Under the pieces are notes generated by a model, which made no database searches, was not told where the DNA came from, and saw only the letters and a list, made by a program, of their open reading frames with translations. A stretch of 64,000 nucleotides of DNA from Lentibacillus populi (GTDB lineage: Bacteria > Bacillota > Bacilli > Bacillales > Amphibacillaceae): contig BMJD01000010.1 of assembly GCA_014642895.1 (NCBI GenBank), forward strand, positions 41,290-105,289. Reading direction: 5' to 3'. How positions within the stretch are numbered: the first letter of the stretch is position 1; each line of letters opens with the position of its first letter. A program made the translations under genes and the position numbers. Shown here one piece after another: positions 36,581 to 45,236 of the stretch.

Positions 36581-37168
36581 ATGAATTGGTATGAAAAGTT
36601 AAACAAATATTTTCCAGTAGAAGAAATGAAATCCAAAGAACATATGGAAATGCTGTTAAGGGAAAAGGGTGACGTGTACTACAAGGATGAAGGGCCATAT
36701 CATGTATTAATGTTCGCCGAATTTGACACCTTTATTTTTATTGATTATGTTTGGGTTTCAGCAAAATCAAGAGGTCAAGGGATTGGGCATAAGCTGATTG
36801 AAAAGCTAAAACAAAAAAATAAGCCGATTATCCTGGAGGTAGAGCCTGTTGATTATGATGATTCGGATACTGGGAAAAGACTTCATTTTTATCAAAGAGA
36901 AGGATTTACCCACGCGCAATCCATCGGTTATAATCGCCGGTCACTTGCTACAAATGAAGAAACCCCAATGGAAATTTTATACTGGTCTCCCAACGATGAA
37001 TCAGAAGATGTGATTTATGAAAAGATGAAACAAATGTATGAAGATATCCATACGTATAAAGATGAAGAGCTATATGGAAAATCATATCAGCCTGTCGATG
37101 AGGTATTAATTTACGATGAAGAGCGGGAATCTGATAATTTATTTGATGGTTTAACGGAAAAGACTTAA
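36581..37168 (+). CDS. yjbC: YjbC, GNAT-family acetyltransferase
   Basis: The protein has 195 residues starting MNWYEKLNKYFPVEEMKSKE, closely matching B. subtilis YjbC. The GNAT acetyl-CoA loop is RGQGIGHKLIEKL. AAGGAG lies seven bases before the ATG. In B. subtilis yjbC is cotranscribed with spx. Here two repeat elements (about 340 bp) separate them, and spx has promoter-like sequence of its own (TTGACA at 37674). The acetylated substrate is unknown. Confidence 0.9.
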   Translation: MNWYEKLNKYFPVEEMKSKEHMEMLLREKGDVYYKDEGPYHVLMFAEFDTFIFIDYVWVSAKSRGQGIGHKLIEKLKQKNKPIILEVEPVDYDDSDTGKRLHFYQREGFTHAQSIGYNRRSLATNEETPMEILYWSPNDESEDVIYEKMKQMYEDIHTYKDEELYGKSYQPVDEVLIYDEERESDNLFDGLTEKT

Positions 37169-37195
37169 AATGGAATGCCCCTTATTTCATGTTTT

Positions 37196-37370
37196 AGAGG
37201 ATATTTAAAAAGTCACCAAATGCTGAGCGGCGAACTCTGGAGCTGGCAGTAGAGATCTTCTGCTAAACCGCCACGACAATAGCCAACAGTAGAAGGTAAT
37301 ACCTCCTGTCCAAGACAGGTGCCGGGGCTGCGCCGCTTTGGCCTTCAAGAGATATTTTTAGAATACGGAC
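37196..37370 (+). repeat. Degenerate copy of the inverted-end element
   Basis: The left end AGAGGATATTTAAAAAGTCACCAAATG is a mutated form of the family's AGAGGATGTTCAAAAAGTCACCAAATG, followed by the shared GAGCGGCGAA. The right end, GATATTTTTAGAATA, is eroded. It abuts the better-preserved copy that follows. The two fill the gap between yjbC and spx. Confidence 0.7.
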
Positions 37371-37375
37371 TTTGA

Positions 37376-37530
37376 AGAGGATGTTCAAAAAGTCACCAAA
37401 TGATAAGCGACGAATCGTGTCGCCCGCTTGCTTTTCCGCTCCTCATGTACCTTTATGTACACTCCGGTGCTCAAAGCTACGCTGCCTCGACCTTCAAGAC
37501 CCAATTCGGCGACTTTTTGAACACGCACTT
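37376..37530 (+). mobile_element. MITE-like element with perfect 13-bp inverted ends, short copy
   Basis: TGTTCAAAAAGTC (37382-37394) and GACTTTTTGAACA (37511-37523) are exact inverted repeats 142 bp apart end to end. The flanks AGAGGA and CGCACTTT match the copy at 25.9 kb, as do CACCAAATGATAAGCG and GGTGCTCAAAGCTACGC inside. It is shorter than that copy by about 95 bp, so the interior varies while the ends stay constant. Confidence 0.85.
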
Positions 37531-37789
37531 TAAGACATTCCATAAAAATCCTATATTTTTTTCAAATAAAATGTTTAATTGAAAATAAACTGGGGTATCT
37601 TATACATAAATATAAACATTTCGTGAACATTTGAATTTCAGCTTATTTTTCTAAGAAATCCCCTACCTTTTGCTTGACAATTGTAGTATACTTATACATA
37701 TAAGGTTATTTAAACTTATTTTAATCTAATAGGTTGTTCAAAGTTTATGAGATGACCATACATTTTATAGAAATGAGGAGTGAAGTTTC

Positions 37790-38185
37790 ATGGTAACACT
37801 TTATACCTCACCAAGTTGTACATCTTGCAGAAAAGCAAAAGCGTGGCTTGAGGAGCATGACATCCCGTTTTCAGAGCGGAATATCTTTTCCGAGCCATTA
37901 TCATTGGATGAGATCAAGGAAATATTGCGTATGACCGAGGATGGAACGGATGAGATCATTTCAACACGCTCTAAAGTTTTTCAAAAATTGGACGTAAATA
38001 TTGATCAATTGCCGATGAAAGATTTGTTTAAATTAATTCAATTAAATCCCGGATTATTACGGCGGCCCATTATTCTGGATGAAAAACGTCTGCAGGTTGG
38101 TTACAACGAAGACGAAATTCGCCGTTTCTTGCCGCGGACGGTCCGTACCTTTCAATTGCGTGAAGCTCAGCGTATGGTAAACTAA
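37790..38185 (+). CDS. spx: Spx, RNA-polymerase-binding regulator of disulfide stress
   Basis: The protein has 131 residues, the standard Spx length. The redox switch CTSC lies at Cys10 and Cys13, and the ArsC-like fold continues with the RNA-polymerase alpha-contact region and RSKVFQKL. The C-terminal ArgPro-rich tail [20 protein letters not shown] is the part recognised for ClpXP turnover. Spx activates thiol-homeostasis genes when oxidised. Its adaptor SpxH is encoded at 49.3 kb, and mecA is the next gene. GAGGAGTG precedes the ATG. Confidence 0.97.
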   Translation: MVTLYTSPSCTSCRKAKAWLEEHDIPFSERNIFSEPLSLDEIKEILRMTEDGTDEIISTRSKVFQKLDVNIDQLPMKDLFKLIQLNPGLLRRPIILDEKRLQVGYNEDEIRRFLPRTVRTFQLREAQRMVN

Positions 38186-38200
38186 TTGTTCTGATACAAA

Positions 38201-38240
38201 ATAAAAGCGCAGATCCAGGAATATTGATCTGCGCTTTTAT
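38201..38240. terminator. Terminator after spx
   Basis: ATAAAAGCGCAGATC/GATCTGCGCTTTTAT is a perfect 15-bp stem with a 10-nt loop. Confidence 0.9.
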
Positions 38241-38572
38241 TCACTTTATTTTTAACTATATTCACAAAAAATTCCAGTGACAATTTGTCCAAAATCGGTT
38301 ATCATAATAAATTAATTATATAGGCATTTAAATTTTCAAAATGCGTTATTCTGTCATACAATAAGATATAGATATAAATAGAAGAATGAATGGTTAGCGC
38401 TGTTTAGGATAAGAACAATAGGAAAGAGGTATCAGGTGAAGTTGTCTCTTCCACCTAATGATTTGTCGCATTAAAATGGTTTAAAAGTAATGCGGTGTAA
38501 AGTAACGGAAAAACGAGTGACTTGGATATTGAGTTTGGTCGAATGTTTTTCTATAGAAGGGAGAGAATTGGA
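38241..38572. other. Intergenic stretch upstream of mecA
   Basis: It is AT-rich at first and then contains short hairpins. I see no gene or recognisable regulatory element, although the mecA promoter must lie here. Confidence 0.5.
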
Positions 38573-39265
38573 ATGGAAATAGAACGCATCAATGAAAATA
38601 CGGTTAAATTTTATATTTCTTATATTGACATTGAGGATCGCGGTTTTGAAAGAGAAGAAATTTGGTATAATCGCGAACGCAGTGAACAATTATTTTGGCA
38701 AATGATGGATGAATTGAACTATGAGGAAGATTTTAATGTAGATGGTCCATTATGGATTCAAGTTCAAGCATTGGAAAAGGGTTTAGAAATTATTGTAACA
38801 AAAGCCCAAGTATCCAAAAGTGGGGAGAGTATTGAACTTCCTGTTGAAAATGGGAAAACAATCGATTTATCTGTTGATGAAAAAATTGAAAATATATTAG
38901 ACGACAAATTTGGAAAAACCAGCAAGCAAAACCCGGATGATGAAACAGCGGAAGAAGGCAATTTATCACTTATCGTAAGCTTCCATGATTTCGAGGATGT
39001 TATTCAACTAAGTCATTATTTCCATGGTACAGGTTCTGGTATTGAGGAAAATAGCTTATACCATTATAATGATATCTATTATTTATATATGGAATTTTCC
39101 CAAGATGAATTGGATGATGATCAGCAAGAAGATTTGATTAGCCAGGTTCTCGAATTTGGCAATGATTCTGACTTAACCATTCATTTTCTCGAAGAATACG
39201 GGAAAAAGATTTTTGCCAATGATGTATTTACCCAGGTTAAAACACATTTCCCGGCTCAATTATAA
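38573..39265 (+). CDS. mecA: MecA, ClpC adaptor protein
   Basis: This 230-residue protein begins MEIERINENTVKFYISYIDIE, as in Bacillus MecA, with the ATG after AAGGGAGAG. The N-terminal domain binds substrates such as ComK, a charged linker (about residues 95-125) follows, and the C-terminal domain with VSFHDFEDVI and EYGKKIF engages ClpC. It delivers ComK for degradation and thereby restrains competence. The next gene is the competence factor coiA, the same order as in B. subtilis. Confidence 0.95.
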   Translation: MEIERINENTVKFYISYIDIEDRGFEREEIWYNRERSEQLFWQMMDELNYEEDFNVDGPLWIQVQALEKGLEIIVTKAQVSKSGESIELPVENGKTIDLSVDEKIENILDDKFGKTSKQNPDDETAEEGNLSLIVSFHDFEDVIQLSHYFHGTGSGIEENSLYHYNDIYYLYMEFSQDELDDDQQEDLISQVLEFGNDSDLTIHFLEEYGKKIFANDVFTQVKTHFPAQL

Positions 39266-39403
39266 GGATATGGCTTCTTAAAACTGTGCCATGTTCGGTA
39301 AGTAGAAAGCCTGCAAAGATAATATGTTGCAGGTTTTTAATTTTTTTGCAGGATTTTACACCTTACTGTCGAATAGGTATTATGAAGGAGGTGGATGTAG
39401 TAT

Positions 39404-40588
39404 ATGCTGCAAGCGAAAACAAAAGAGGGAAACCTTGTCATGCTTGCTTTATTGACAAAGAAGGAAATTTCCGAACTAAAAACAAATGGACAATTCTACT
39501 GTCCGTCATGTCAGGAAAAAGTTGTAATAAAGGCCGGCTCAAAAATGATTCCCCATTTTGCCCATCGAGCGAAAGTGAATTGTCCCTCACATGAAGGTGG
39601 GGAAGGTGCCTATCATGAAAAAGGCAAGCTTATGTTGTACAAATGGTTAAAACAGCAGAAACTAAACGTTCAACTTGAGGAATATTTATCTGAAATTAAA
39701 CAGCGTCCGGATTTATTAGTAACAATTGACAATAAAAAGATTGCTGTGGAATATCAGTGTACCAGAATTTCCTTGAAAGAAATCCGGAAACGAAATGAAG
39801 GCTATCGTCAGCTTGGCATACAACCAATATGGATCATCGGTGCCAATCGGTTTAAACGACTGAGTCGGTATCAAATCAAACTGGATAATTTTCTCCACCA
39901 TTTTCTTCATCAATTTTCAAAGCGTTTCCCGTTAACCTTATTGTTCTTCTGTCCGGAAACTACCCTGTTTTCTACTTTTCAAGACATTTATATAACAACA
40001 ACAAAACAGGCAATCGGAAAGCTAACGTATACCCTCCTCAACAACATGAAATTCATCGACATCTTTCGCCAACATCGGCTGCCGAATCAACTGCTTTACA
40101 CGCTGTGGAAACAGGAAAAAAAGCGATTCCGCTTGCGACAAAGAGATCGTTTGTATGGGAGTGAGCTTGCCTGGCATCAGTGGCTTTACTTAAAACGGAC
40201 CCACTTTGAATACCTGCCATCTGTTATTCATCTTCCAGTATCCGCACAATATCGCATGTGTTCACCATTATGGGATTGGCAAAGCCGGATTTGTCTCGAT
40301 TTACTTGACCCTTTACCAATTGGCGGACATATTTCCTTATCAACCTGTGTACATTTATTAAGAAAGCACATCATTTCTTCAGCCAATTACCCGCTTATTA
40401 CAGCCGAGATACAACCAATTCAGCAATATCTCCTTTTACTAGAACAGATTAACATCCTCAAGCAACAATCTCCTTTTCATTTTACCAAGCAAACAAACCT
40501 TTTATTTTATAAAAATGTGGAAGAAGCATTATTAGGAGACGATGTGTTTATTAATCGGCTGTTAGCAAATAATTCGATCAAAATATGA
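39404..40588 (+). CDS. coiA: CoiA, competence protein with nuclease-like fold
   Basis: The protein has 394 residues. An N-terminal zinc-binding part (YCPSCQEKV, then HFAH and a later Cys) is followed by a restriction-endonuclease-like core with YHEKGKLMLYKWL, RPDLLV and IAVEYQCTRI, the acidic/Gln pattern of the CoiA nuclease domain. It takes part in handling incoming DNA during transformation. AAGGAGG lies 12 bp before the ATG. Its presence with med, mecA and the ComK-related context suggests that competence genes are retained. Confidence 0.92.
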   Translation: MLQAKTKEGNLVMLALLTKKEISELKTNGQFYCPSCQEKVVIKAGSKMIPHFAHRAKVNCPSHEGGEGAYHEKGKLMLYKWLKQQKLNVQLEEYLSEIKQRPDLLVTIDNKKIAVEYQCTRISLKEIRKRNEGYRQLGIQPIWIIGANRFKRLSRYQIKLDNFLHHFLHQFSKRFPLTLLFFCPETTLFSTFQDIYITTTKQAIGKLTYTLLNNMKFIDIFRQHRLPNQLLYTLWKQEKKRFRLRQRDRLYGSELAWHQWLYLKRTHFEYLPSVIHLPVSAQYRMCSPLWDWQSRICLDLLDPLPIGGHISLSTCVHLLRKHIISSANYPLITAEIQPIQQYLLLLEQINILKQQSPFHFTKQTNLLFYKNVEEALLGDDVFINRLLANNSIKI

Positions 40589-40686
40589 GCATGAATCGGG
40601 ATAAATTCGTTATACTATCTAAATAGAGGGATTTAGGCAATGGATGTTGAAACTGTATAGTGCAGAAAATAAAGGAGGAAATTGAC

Positions 40687-42501
40687 TTGGCGAAAGGAAC
40701 AAAGGAATTACCAAAAAGAAGTGAGATCTCAGAGGAACTGAAATGGAAATTGGAAGATATTTTTGCAACCGATGATGCTTGGGAAGAGGAATTACAATCC
40801 TTAAAAAATGATATTCCTAAAATAGAAGAATTTCAGGGGAAACTGGCAGAATCCGCACAGAATCTGTATGACCTGTTACAAATGCAGGATAATTTATCTA
40901 TGCGGCTGGGCAAGCTGTTTACATATGCACATATGCGTTATGATGAAGATACGACGAATTCATTTTATCAGGCGATCAATCAAAAGGCAGAAAGTGTGTT
41001 AACATTGGCATCCAGCTCCATGAGTTTTATTGTTCCAGAGATTTTAACAATCGATGAAACAACATTAAAGCAATTTTTGGAGGAAAAGAAAGAATTGCAG
41101 GTATATAAGCACACACTGGATGAAATTACGAGACAGCGGCCACATGTGTTGAGCCAAAAGGAAGAAGCATTACTCGCCGAAGCAGCTGAACCGATGGATA
41201 ATGGGTCGCAAACATTCAGTATGCTGAACAATGCCGATTTGAAGTTCCCGACAATTACGAATGAAAAAGGGGAAGAAGTTGATTTGACCCATGGCCGTTA
41301 TGTTGGATTTTTAGAGTCCAAAGACCGCCGTGTACGTGAAGAGGCATTTAATAAGATGTATGAAACGTACGGGAATTTCATTCATACTTTTGCATCGACA
41401 CTAACCGGAACGATTAAAACAAATAATTTCAGCGCCAAAGTCCGTCATTATGATTCAGCAAGACAGGAGGCGCTGGATAGTAATAATATTGATGAGCAGG
41501 TGTACGAAAATCTCATTGGGGCAGTCAATGAAAAATTACCGCTTCTGCACCGTTATGCGGCATTACGCAAAAAAGTACTTGGAGTTGATGAGTTGCATAT
41601 GTATGACATGTATGTGCCGCTCGTCAAAGATGTCGATTTGGAGATCCCATACGAAAAAGCGCAACAACTCGTACTGGAAGGGCTGGCACCGCTTGGAGAG
41701 GAATATGTCAATATCGTAAAAGAAGGTTATGAAAATCGCTGGATTGATGTCGAAGAAAGTAAAGGAAAGCGCAGTGGTGCCTATTCGTCGGGTGCATACG
41801 GAACCCATCCTTACATTTTATTAAACTGGCAGGACAGATTGAATGATTTGTTTACCCTGGCACATGAATTAGGTCATTCTGTTCATAGCTATTATACGAG
41901 AAAAGCACAGCCTTTCCGTTACGGGAACTATTCCATTTTCGTTGCCGAGGTAGCGTCTACCTGTAATGAAGCATTATTGAATGAATATATGCTGCATCAC
42001 TTGGATGATGAGCAGCAAAAGCTTTATATTCTCAATCATTTCCTTGAAGGCTTTCGCGGCACTGTTTTCCGTCAGACGATGTTTGCAGAATTTGAACACG
42101 ATATCCATGTTCGCATGCAAAATGGGGATGCCTTAACAGCTGATAAGCTAACGGAGATTTATTATAATTTAAATAAAAAATACTTTGGTGACGATGTTGT
42201 TTCGGACGAAGCAATTGGCCTGGAATGGGCACGGATCCCGCATTTTTACATGGATTATTATGTATATCAATATGCCACAGGGTATTCCGCGGCCACCACC
42301 TTGGCAAATCGGATTCTATCTGGTGAGGAGGGCGCAGTTGATCGTTATATCAACAAGTTCCTAAAAGCCGGAAGCAGTGATTATCCAATTGAGGTTTTAA
42401 AGCATGCTGGAGTGGACATGACATCCAAACAACCGATACTGGACGCATTGGATGTTTTTGAAGAAAAATTAAATGAAATGGAAAAATTGTTATCGAAATA
42501 A
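40687..42501 (+). CDS. pepF: Oligoendopeptidase F
   Basis: This 604-residue cytoplasmic M3 zinc metallopeptidase has the HExxH motif in LAHELGHSVHSYYT, with the third ligand Glu in the following FVAEVAST region. The TTG at 40687 is eight bases after AAGGAGG; an in-frame GTG at 40660 lies before that ribosome site and is unlikely. It degrades oligopeptides of about 7-17 residues. It is downstream of coiA as in B. subtilis, and the RoxS-type small RNA lies shortly after it, the arrangement known for rsaE in Staphylococcus. Confidence 0.95.
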   Translation: MAKGTKELPKRSEISEELKWKLEDIFATDDAWEEELQSLKNDIPKIEEFQGKLAESAQNLYDLLQMQDNLSMRLGKLFTYAHMRYDEDTTNSFYQAINQKAESVLTLASSSMSFIVPEILTIDETTLKQFLEEKKELQVYKHTLDEITRQRPHVLSQKEEALLAEAAEPMDNGSQTFSMLNNADLKFPTITNEKGEEVDLTHGRYVGFLESKDRRVREEAFNKMYETYGNFIHTFASTLTGTIKTNNFSAKVRHYDSARQEALDSNNIDEQVYENLIGAVNEKLPLLHRYAALRKKVLGVDELHMYDMYVPLVKDVDLEIPYEKAQQLVLEGLAPLGEEYVNIVKEGYENRWIDVEESKGKRSGAYSSGAYGTHPYILLNWQDRLNDLFTLAHELGHSVHSYYTRKAQPFRYGNYSIFVAEVASTCNEALLNEYMLHHLDDEQQKLYILNHFLEGFRGTVFRQTMFAEFEHDIHVRMQNGDALTADKLTEIYYNLNKKYFGDDVVSDEAIGLEWARIPHFYMDYYVYQYATGYSAATTLANRILSGEEGAVDRYINKFLKAGSSDYPIEVLKHAGVDMTSKQPILDALDVFEEKLNEMEKLLSK

Positions 42502-42512
42502 GATCATAGATA

Positions 42513-42541
42513 CTGCATCACCTGGGGTGGTGCAGCTATTT
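42513..42541 (+). terminator. Terminator after pepF
   Basis: CTGCATCACC pairs with GGTGGTGCAG (one G-T pair), followed by CTATTTTG. Confidence 0.65.
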
Positions 42542-42685
42542 TGTAAATACACAATCGGGTGGGCTCTGGAAGTGGGGAATAATGTAAAATGGCGAATTGA
42601 GGATGCCAGGTGGAAATAACGTAAAACAGGCGGATATGAAACGGGATGACGCTGAAAACCGGCTACATCCCGCTACATAATCTGA

Positions 42686-42862
42686 TTATTGCATGCCGCG
42701 AAATACACGTTTGTGGGTAAATGTGAAAATTGTTAAATAGATCGATATGAATAGCAATGGCAAGGATACAAATATCGGAACCAGTTTCATGAATGCCAGG
42801 ATATTAAGGAAAAAGGCTATGATGGTCATGATGAAAAACAAAATGGGGAGTAAACCTTGCAT
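42686..42862 (-). CDS. Small membrane protein (YizD-like position)
   Basis: This 58-residue protein has two hydrophobic helices separated by KLVP and ends in a basic THKRVFRGMQ tail. GAGGTG lies six bases before the ATG at 42860-42862; an ATG three codons upstream overlaps it. B. subtilis has a comparably small gene, yizD, beside roxS, so this may be its counterpart, but I rely on position more than sequence. Function unknown. Confidence 0.65.
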   Translation of the reverse strand: MQGLLPILFFIMTIIAFFLNILAFMKLVPIFVSLPLLFISIYLTIFTFTHKRVFRGMQ

Positions 42863-42940
42863 CGACATCACCTCAAAAAGTTTAATTTGCTCTATTATAT
42901 GTATCTAAAGTAAGTTAATATGAATAAAACTGTGACATTT

Positions 42941-42992
42941 TTGTGAAATGATGAACATTCTTATTGAAAATCAGTTGAAACGTTGTTATAGT
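42941..42992 (+). promoter_or_regulatory. roxS promoter with possible Rex site
   Basis: TTGAAA (42964-42969), 17-bp spacer, TATAGT (42987-42992), each one base off consensus. Upstream, TTGTGAA-ATGA-TGAACAT (42941-42958) has a perfect left half of the Rex palindrome and a 4/7 right half. Rex control of roxS by NADH/NAD is known in B. subtilis. Confidence 0.7.
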
Positions 42993-42998
42993 ATAAAT

Positions 42999-43122
42999 GT
43001 AAGATCAGTAACAAACAAAACCCCTTTGTTTGACCATGAACTTTCTCCCATCCCCCTTTGTATAATACAAAGCGATGTGAAAATGAAGGATATGCGCTGC
43101 CCCGCATATCCTTTGTTTTTTT
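42999..43122 (+). ncRNA. roxS: RoxS/RsaE regulatory small RNA
   Basis: The transcript of about 120 nt carries both C-rich seed regions of the family. A hairpin CAAACAAA/TTTGTTTG presents ACCCC in its loop (43012-43032), and a second single-stranded stretch reads TCTCCCATCCCCC followed by TTTG (43044-43060). It ends in a terminator, AAGGATATGC/GCATATCC with a T-run (43086-43120). RoxS (B. subtilis) and RsaE (S. aureus) pair with ribosome sites of central-metabolism and redox mRNAs, and respond to NO and NADH. The location after pepF matches rsaE in S. aureus. Confidence 0.93.
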
Positions 43123-43331
43123 ATGTGTTTTACGGGTGAAATTAAATTCCTCATTTGATCTTAATTTCTTTTAGTCATTTATTTATTGTGTTAGGATATA
43201 AAATGTTACCTTTTAAGGAAGAAAATGATGGGAAGTTTCCAATCAAAATTTTTCTGCAGGCAGTCTATTCATAAAATAGGCTTGCTATGGAAACGATAAG
43301 GGAAATAAATTCGTACGAAAGAAAGAAAATT

Positions 43332-44789
43332 ATGGTTGAAAATCAAGTGCCTGCGCAATCGTCAAATACTATTAATAAAACACCAATAATGATTGTGTTA
43401 ATTTCGGGAGCTTTTGTAGCGATCCTGAATCAGACATTATTAGCAACAGCATTACCTCATATTATGCGGGATTTACAATTGGATGAGACAGTCGCACAAT
43501 GGCTGCAGTCCATTTTTATGCTCGTCAATGGTATTATGATTCCGATTACGGCGTTTTTAATCGAACGGTTTACGACGAGAGGATTATTCTTGTTTGCGAT
43601 GGGAATCTTTGGGGTTGGTACGTTAATTTGCTCCGTTGCTCCAGATTTTCCGATTTTGATGCTCGGCAGGGTTGCCCAAGCCGCTGGTGCAGGAATCATT
43701 ATGCCTTTAATGCAAACAATCCTGTTTCTCATTTTCCCAATTGAAAAACGGGGAACGGCTATGGGGATGTTTGGCTTGGTCATCGCCTTTGCGCCAGCGA
43801 TTGGTCCTACATTATCCGGCTGGATGGTGGAACATTTTCCATGGCGAAGTTTATTCTATGTAATCCTGCCAATCATTATTATTGATATTATTGTTGCGTA
43901 TTTCATGCTGAGGAATATCACCGAACAAAAAAATCCAAAGGTCGATGCTTTATCGATTATATTATCTACATTAGGATTTGGTGGTTTGCTATACGGATTC
44001 AGTACAGCGGGAAGTGATGGATGGACCAGTATGCATGTTATTATTTCTATGATCGTTGGTGTGGTTGCACTTACATGGTTCATCTTCAGACAACTGAGAT
44101 TGGAAAAACCTATCCTTGAATTCCGAGTGTTTAAATTCTCGATTTTTACGTTAACTACTGCTCTTGGCATGGTGACATTTATGGCAATGATTGGGGCGGC
44201 CGTTGTTTTGCCATTATTGATGCAAAATATGCTCGGATTTTCTGCATTAGAGTCTGGCCTGGCGTTATTGCCTGGAGCAGTTTTAATGGGGGCTATGAAC
44301 CCAATCACGGGTAGATTATTTGACAAATTTGGTGCGAAATGGCTTGCGGTTACCGGCTTAATCATTGTTGTTATTACAACCTTCTTATTTGCAGATATGT
44401 CCGGCGAAACAACGTTTACGTATATTGCAACGGTCAATGCGATTAGAATGTTCGGAATTTCGATGGTTATGATGCCGGTTACGACTGCGGGACTAAACCA
44501 GTTGCCAACGGATTTAATTCCACATGGTACTGCAATGAACAATACGATGAGGCAGGTTGCAGGTGCAGTCGGAACAGCATTGCTTGTTACCGTTATGTCA
44601 AATAATGCGATACCAGAAGAAGGTGTCGATGGGCTGGTTCATGGAGTCAATGTATCGTTTATCGTTGCCGGCGTATTTGCCATAATTGGTCTTATACTAG
44701 CGTTCTTCATTAAAAAATCTCGTCCATCAGCAGGAAATGCAAATACAATAAAATCAAGTGCCAGCAGCCGTACGGTTCCGGAGAGATAG
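43332..44789 (+). CDS. lmrB: MFS multidrug exporter of the DHA2 family, LmrB-like
   Basis: This 485-residue membrane protein has about 14 helices. Family motifs include AILNQTLLATALPHIMRDL in helix 1, RVAQAAGAGIIMPLMQT, and the motif C region FAPAIGPTLSGWMVE. It resembles B. subtilis LmrB/Mdr over its whole length (for example PHGTAMNNTMRQVAGA). It exports drugs by proton exchange; lincosamides are the best-known LmrB substrates. The start is uncertain because neither ATG 43332 nor ATG 43287 has a good ribosome site; I chose the one that fits the family N-terminus. Confidence 0.88.
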   Translation: MVENQVPAQSSNTINKTPIMIVLISGAFVAILNQTLLATALPHIMRDLQLDETVAQWLQSIFMLVNGIMIPITAFLIERFTTRGLFLFAMGIFGVGTLICSVAPDFPILMLGRVAQAAGAGIIMPLMQTILFLIFPIEKRGTAMGMFGLVIAFAPAIGPTLSGWMVEHFPWRSLFYVILPIIIIDIIVAYFMLRNITEQKNPKVDALSIILSTLGFGGLLYGFSTAGSDGWTSMHVIISMIVGVVALTWFIFRQLRLEKPILEFRVFKFSIFTLTTALGMVTFMAMIGAAVVLPLLMQNMLGFSALESGLALLPGAVLMGAMNPITGRLFDKFGAKWLAVTGLIIVVITTFLFADMSGETTFTYIATVNAIRMFGISMVMMPVTTAGLNQLPTDLIPHGTAMNNTMRQVAGAVGTALLVTVMSNNAIPEEGVDGLVHGVNVSFIVAGVFAIIGLILAFFIKKSRPSAGNANTIKSSASSRTVPER

Positions 44790-44841
44790 CTGAAAAAATG
44801 AGAAGATTATGCTATGAAGTTTTTTGCTGGTAAAATAAGAG

Positions 44842-44883
44842 AAGGTCAGCACATCCTCTTGTATAGAGGAAATTGCTGACCTT
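44842..44883 (+). terminator. Terminator after the exporter gene
   Basis: AAGGTCAGCA/TGCTGACCTT forms a perfect 10-bp stem, with a small inner CCTC/GAGG hairpin, followed by ATTA. Confidence 0.75.
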
Positions 44884-44919
44884 ATTACATGTCAAATTAT
44901 CATTAATATGGTTACAACC

Positions 44920-45027
44920 CTAATAATAAAGATTTATGGCAATGATGCTACCGATAAAGAGAATTAGGGGTATAAACCACAAATTATCTTTGGATTCCCT
45001 TCTTGCCACATTACCTTTACCTTTCAT
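44920..45027 (-). CDS. 35-residue membrane peptide
   Basis: The peptide begins MKGKGNVARRESKDN and ends with a single transmembrane helix (FIPLILFIGSIIAINLYY). AAGGGGG lies about ten bases before the ATG. The basic N-terminus and single helix are typical of genuine small membrane proteins. No homologue is recognised. Confidence 0.6.
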   Translation of the reverse strand: MKGKGNVARRESKDNLWFIPLILFIGSIIAINLYY

Positions 45028-45173
45028 GTCAAACATACCCCCTTAAGCCAAAAATATCTTTCGCGATTTCTGCAAGGTTTAATCTAACACGTTTTCATTC
45101 GCTTGGCAATACATAAATGGCTCTTTTTTAAATTCGGAAAAATGGGGAAATTAAAAGCCGGAGAAGTCAAACA

Positions 45174-45219
45174 AAAAAGATGGAGCGAAAGCCGACATTG
45201 GCAAATCCTCCATCTTTTT
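45174..45219 (-). terminator. Terminator of asnO
   Basis: AAAAAGATGGAG/CTCCATCTTTTT is a perfect 12-bp stem. On the minus strand it is followed by a T-run. Confidence 0.85.
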
Positions 45220-45236
45220 CCCGGAAAGGAAGTTTT

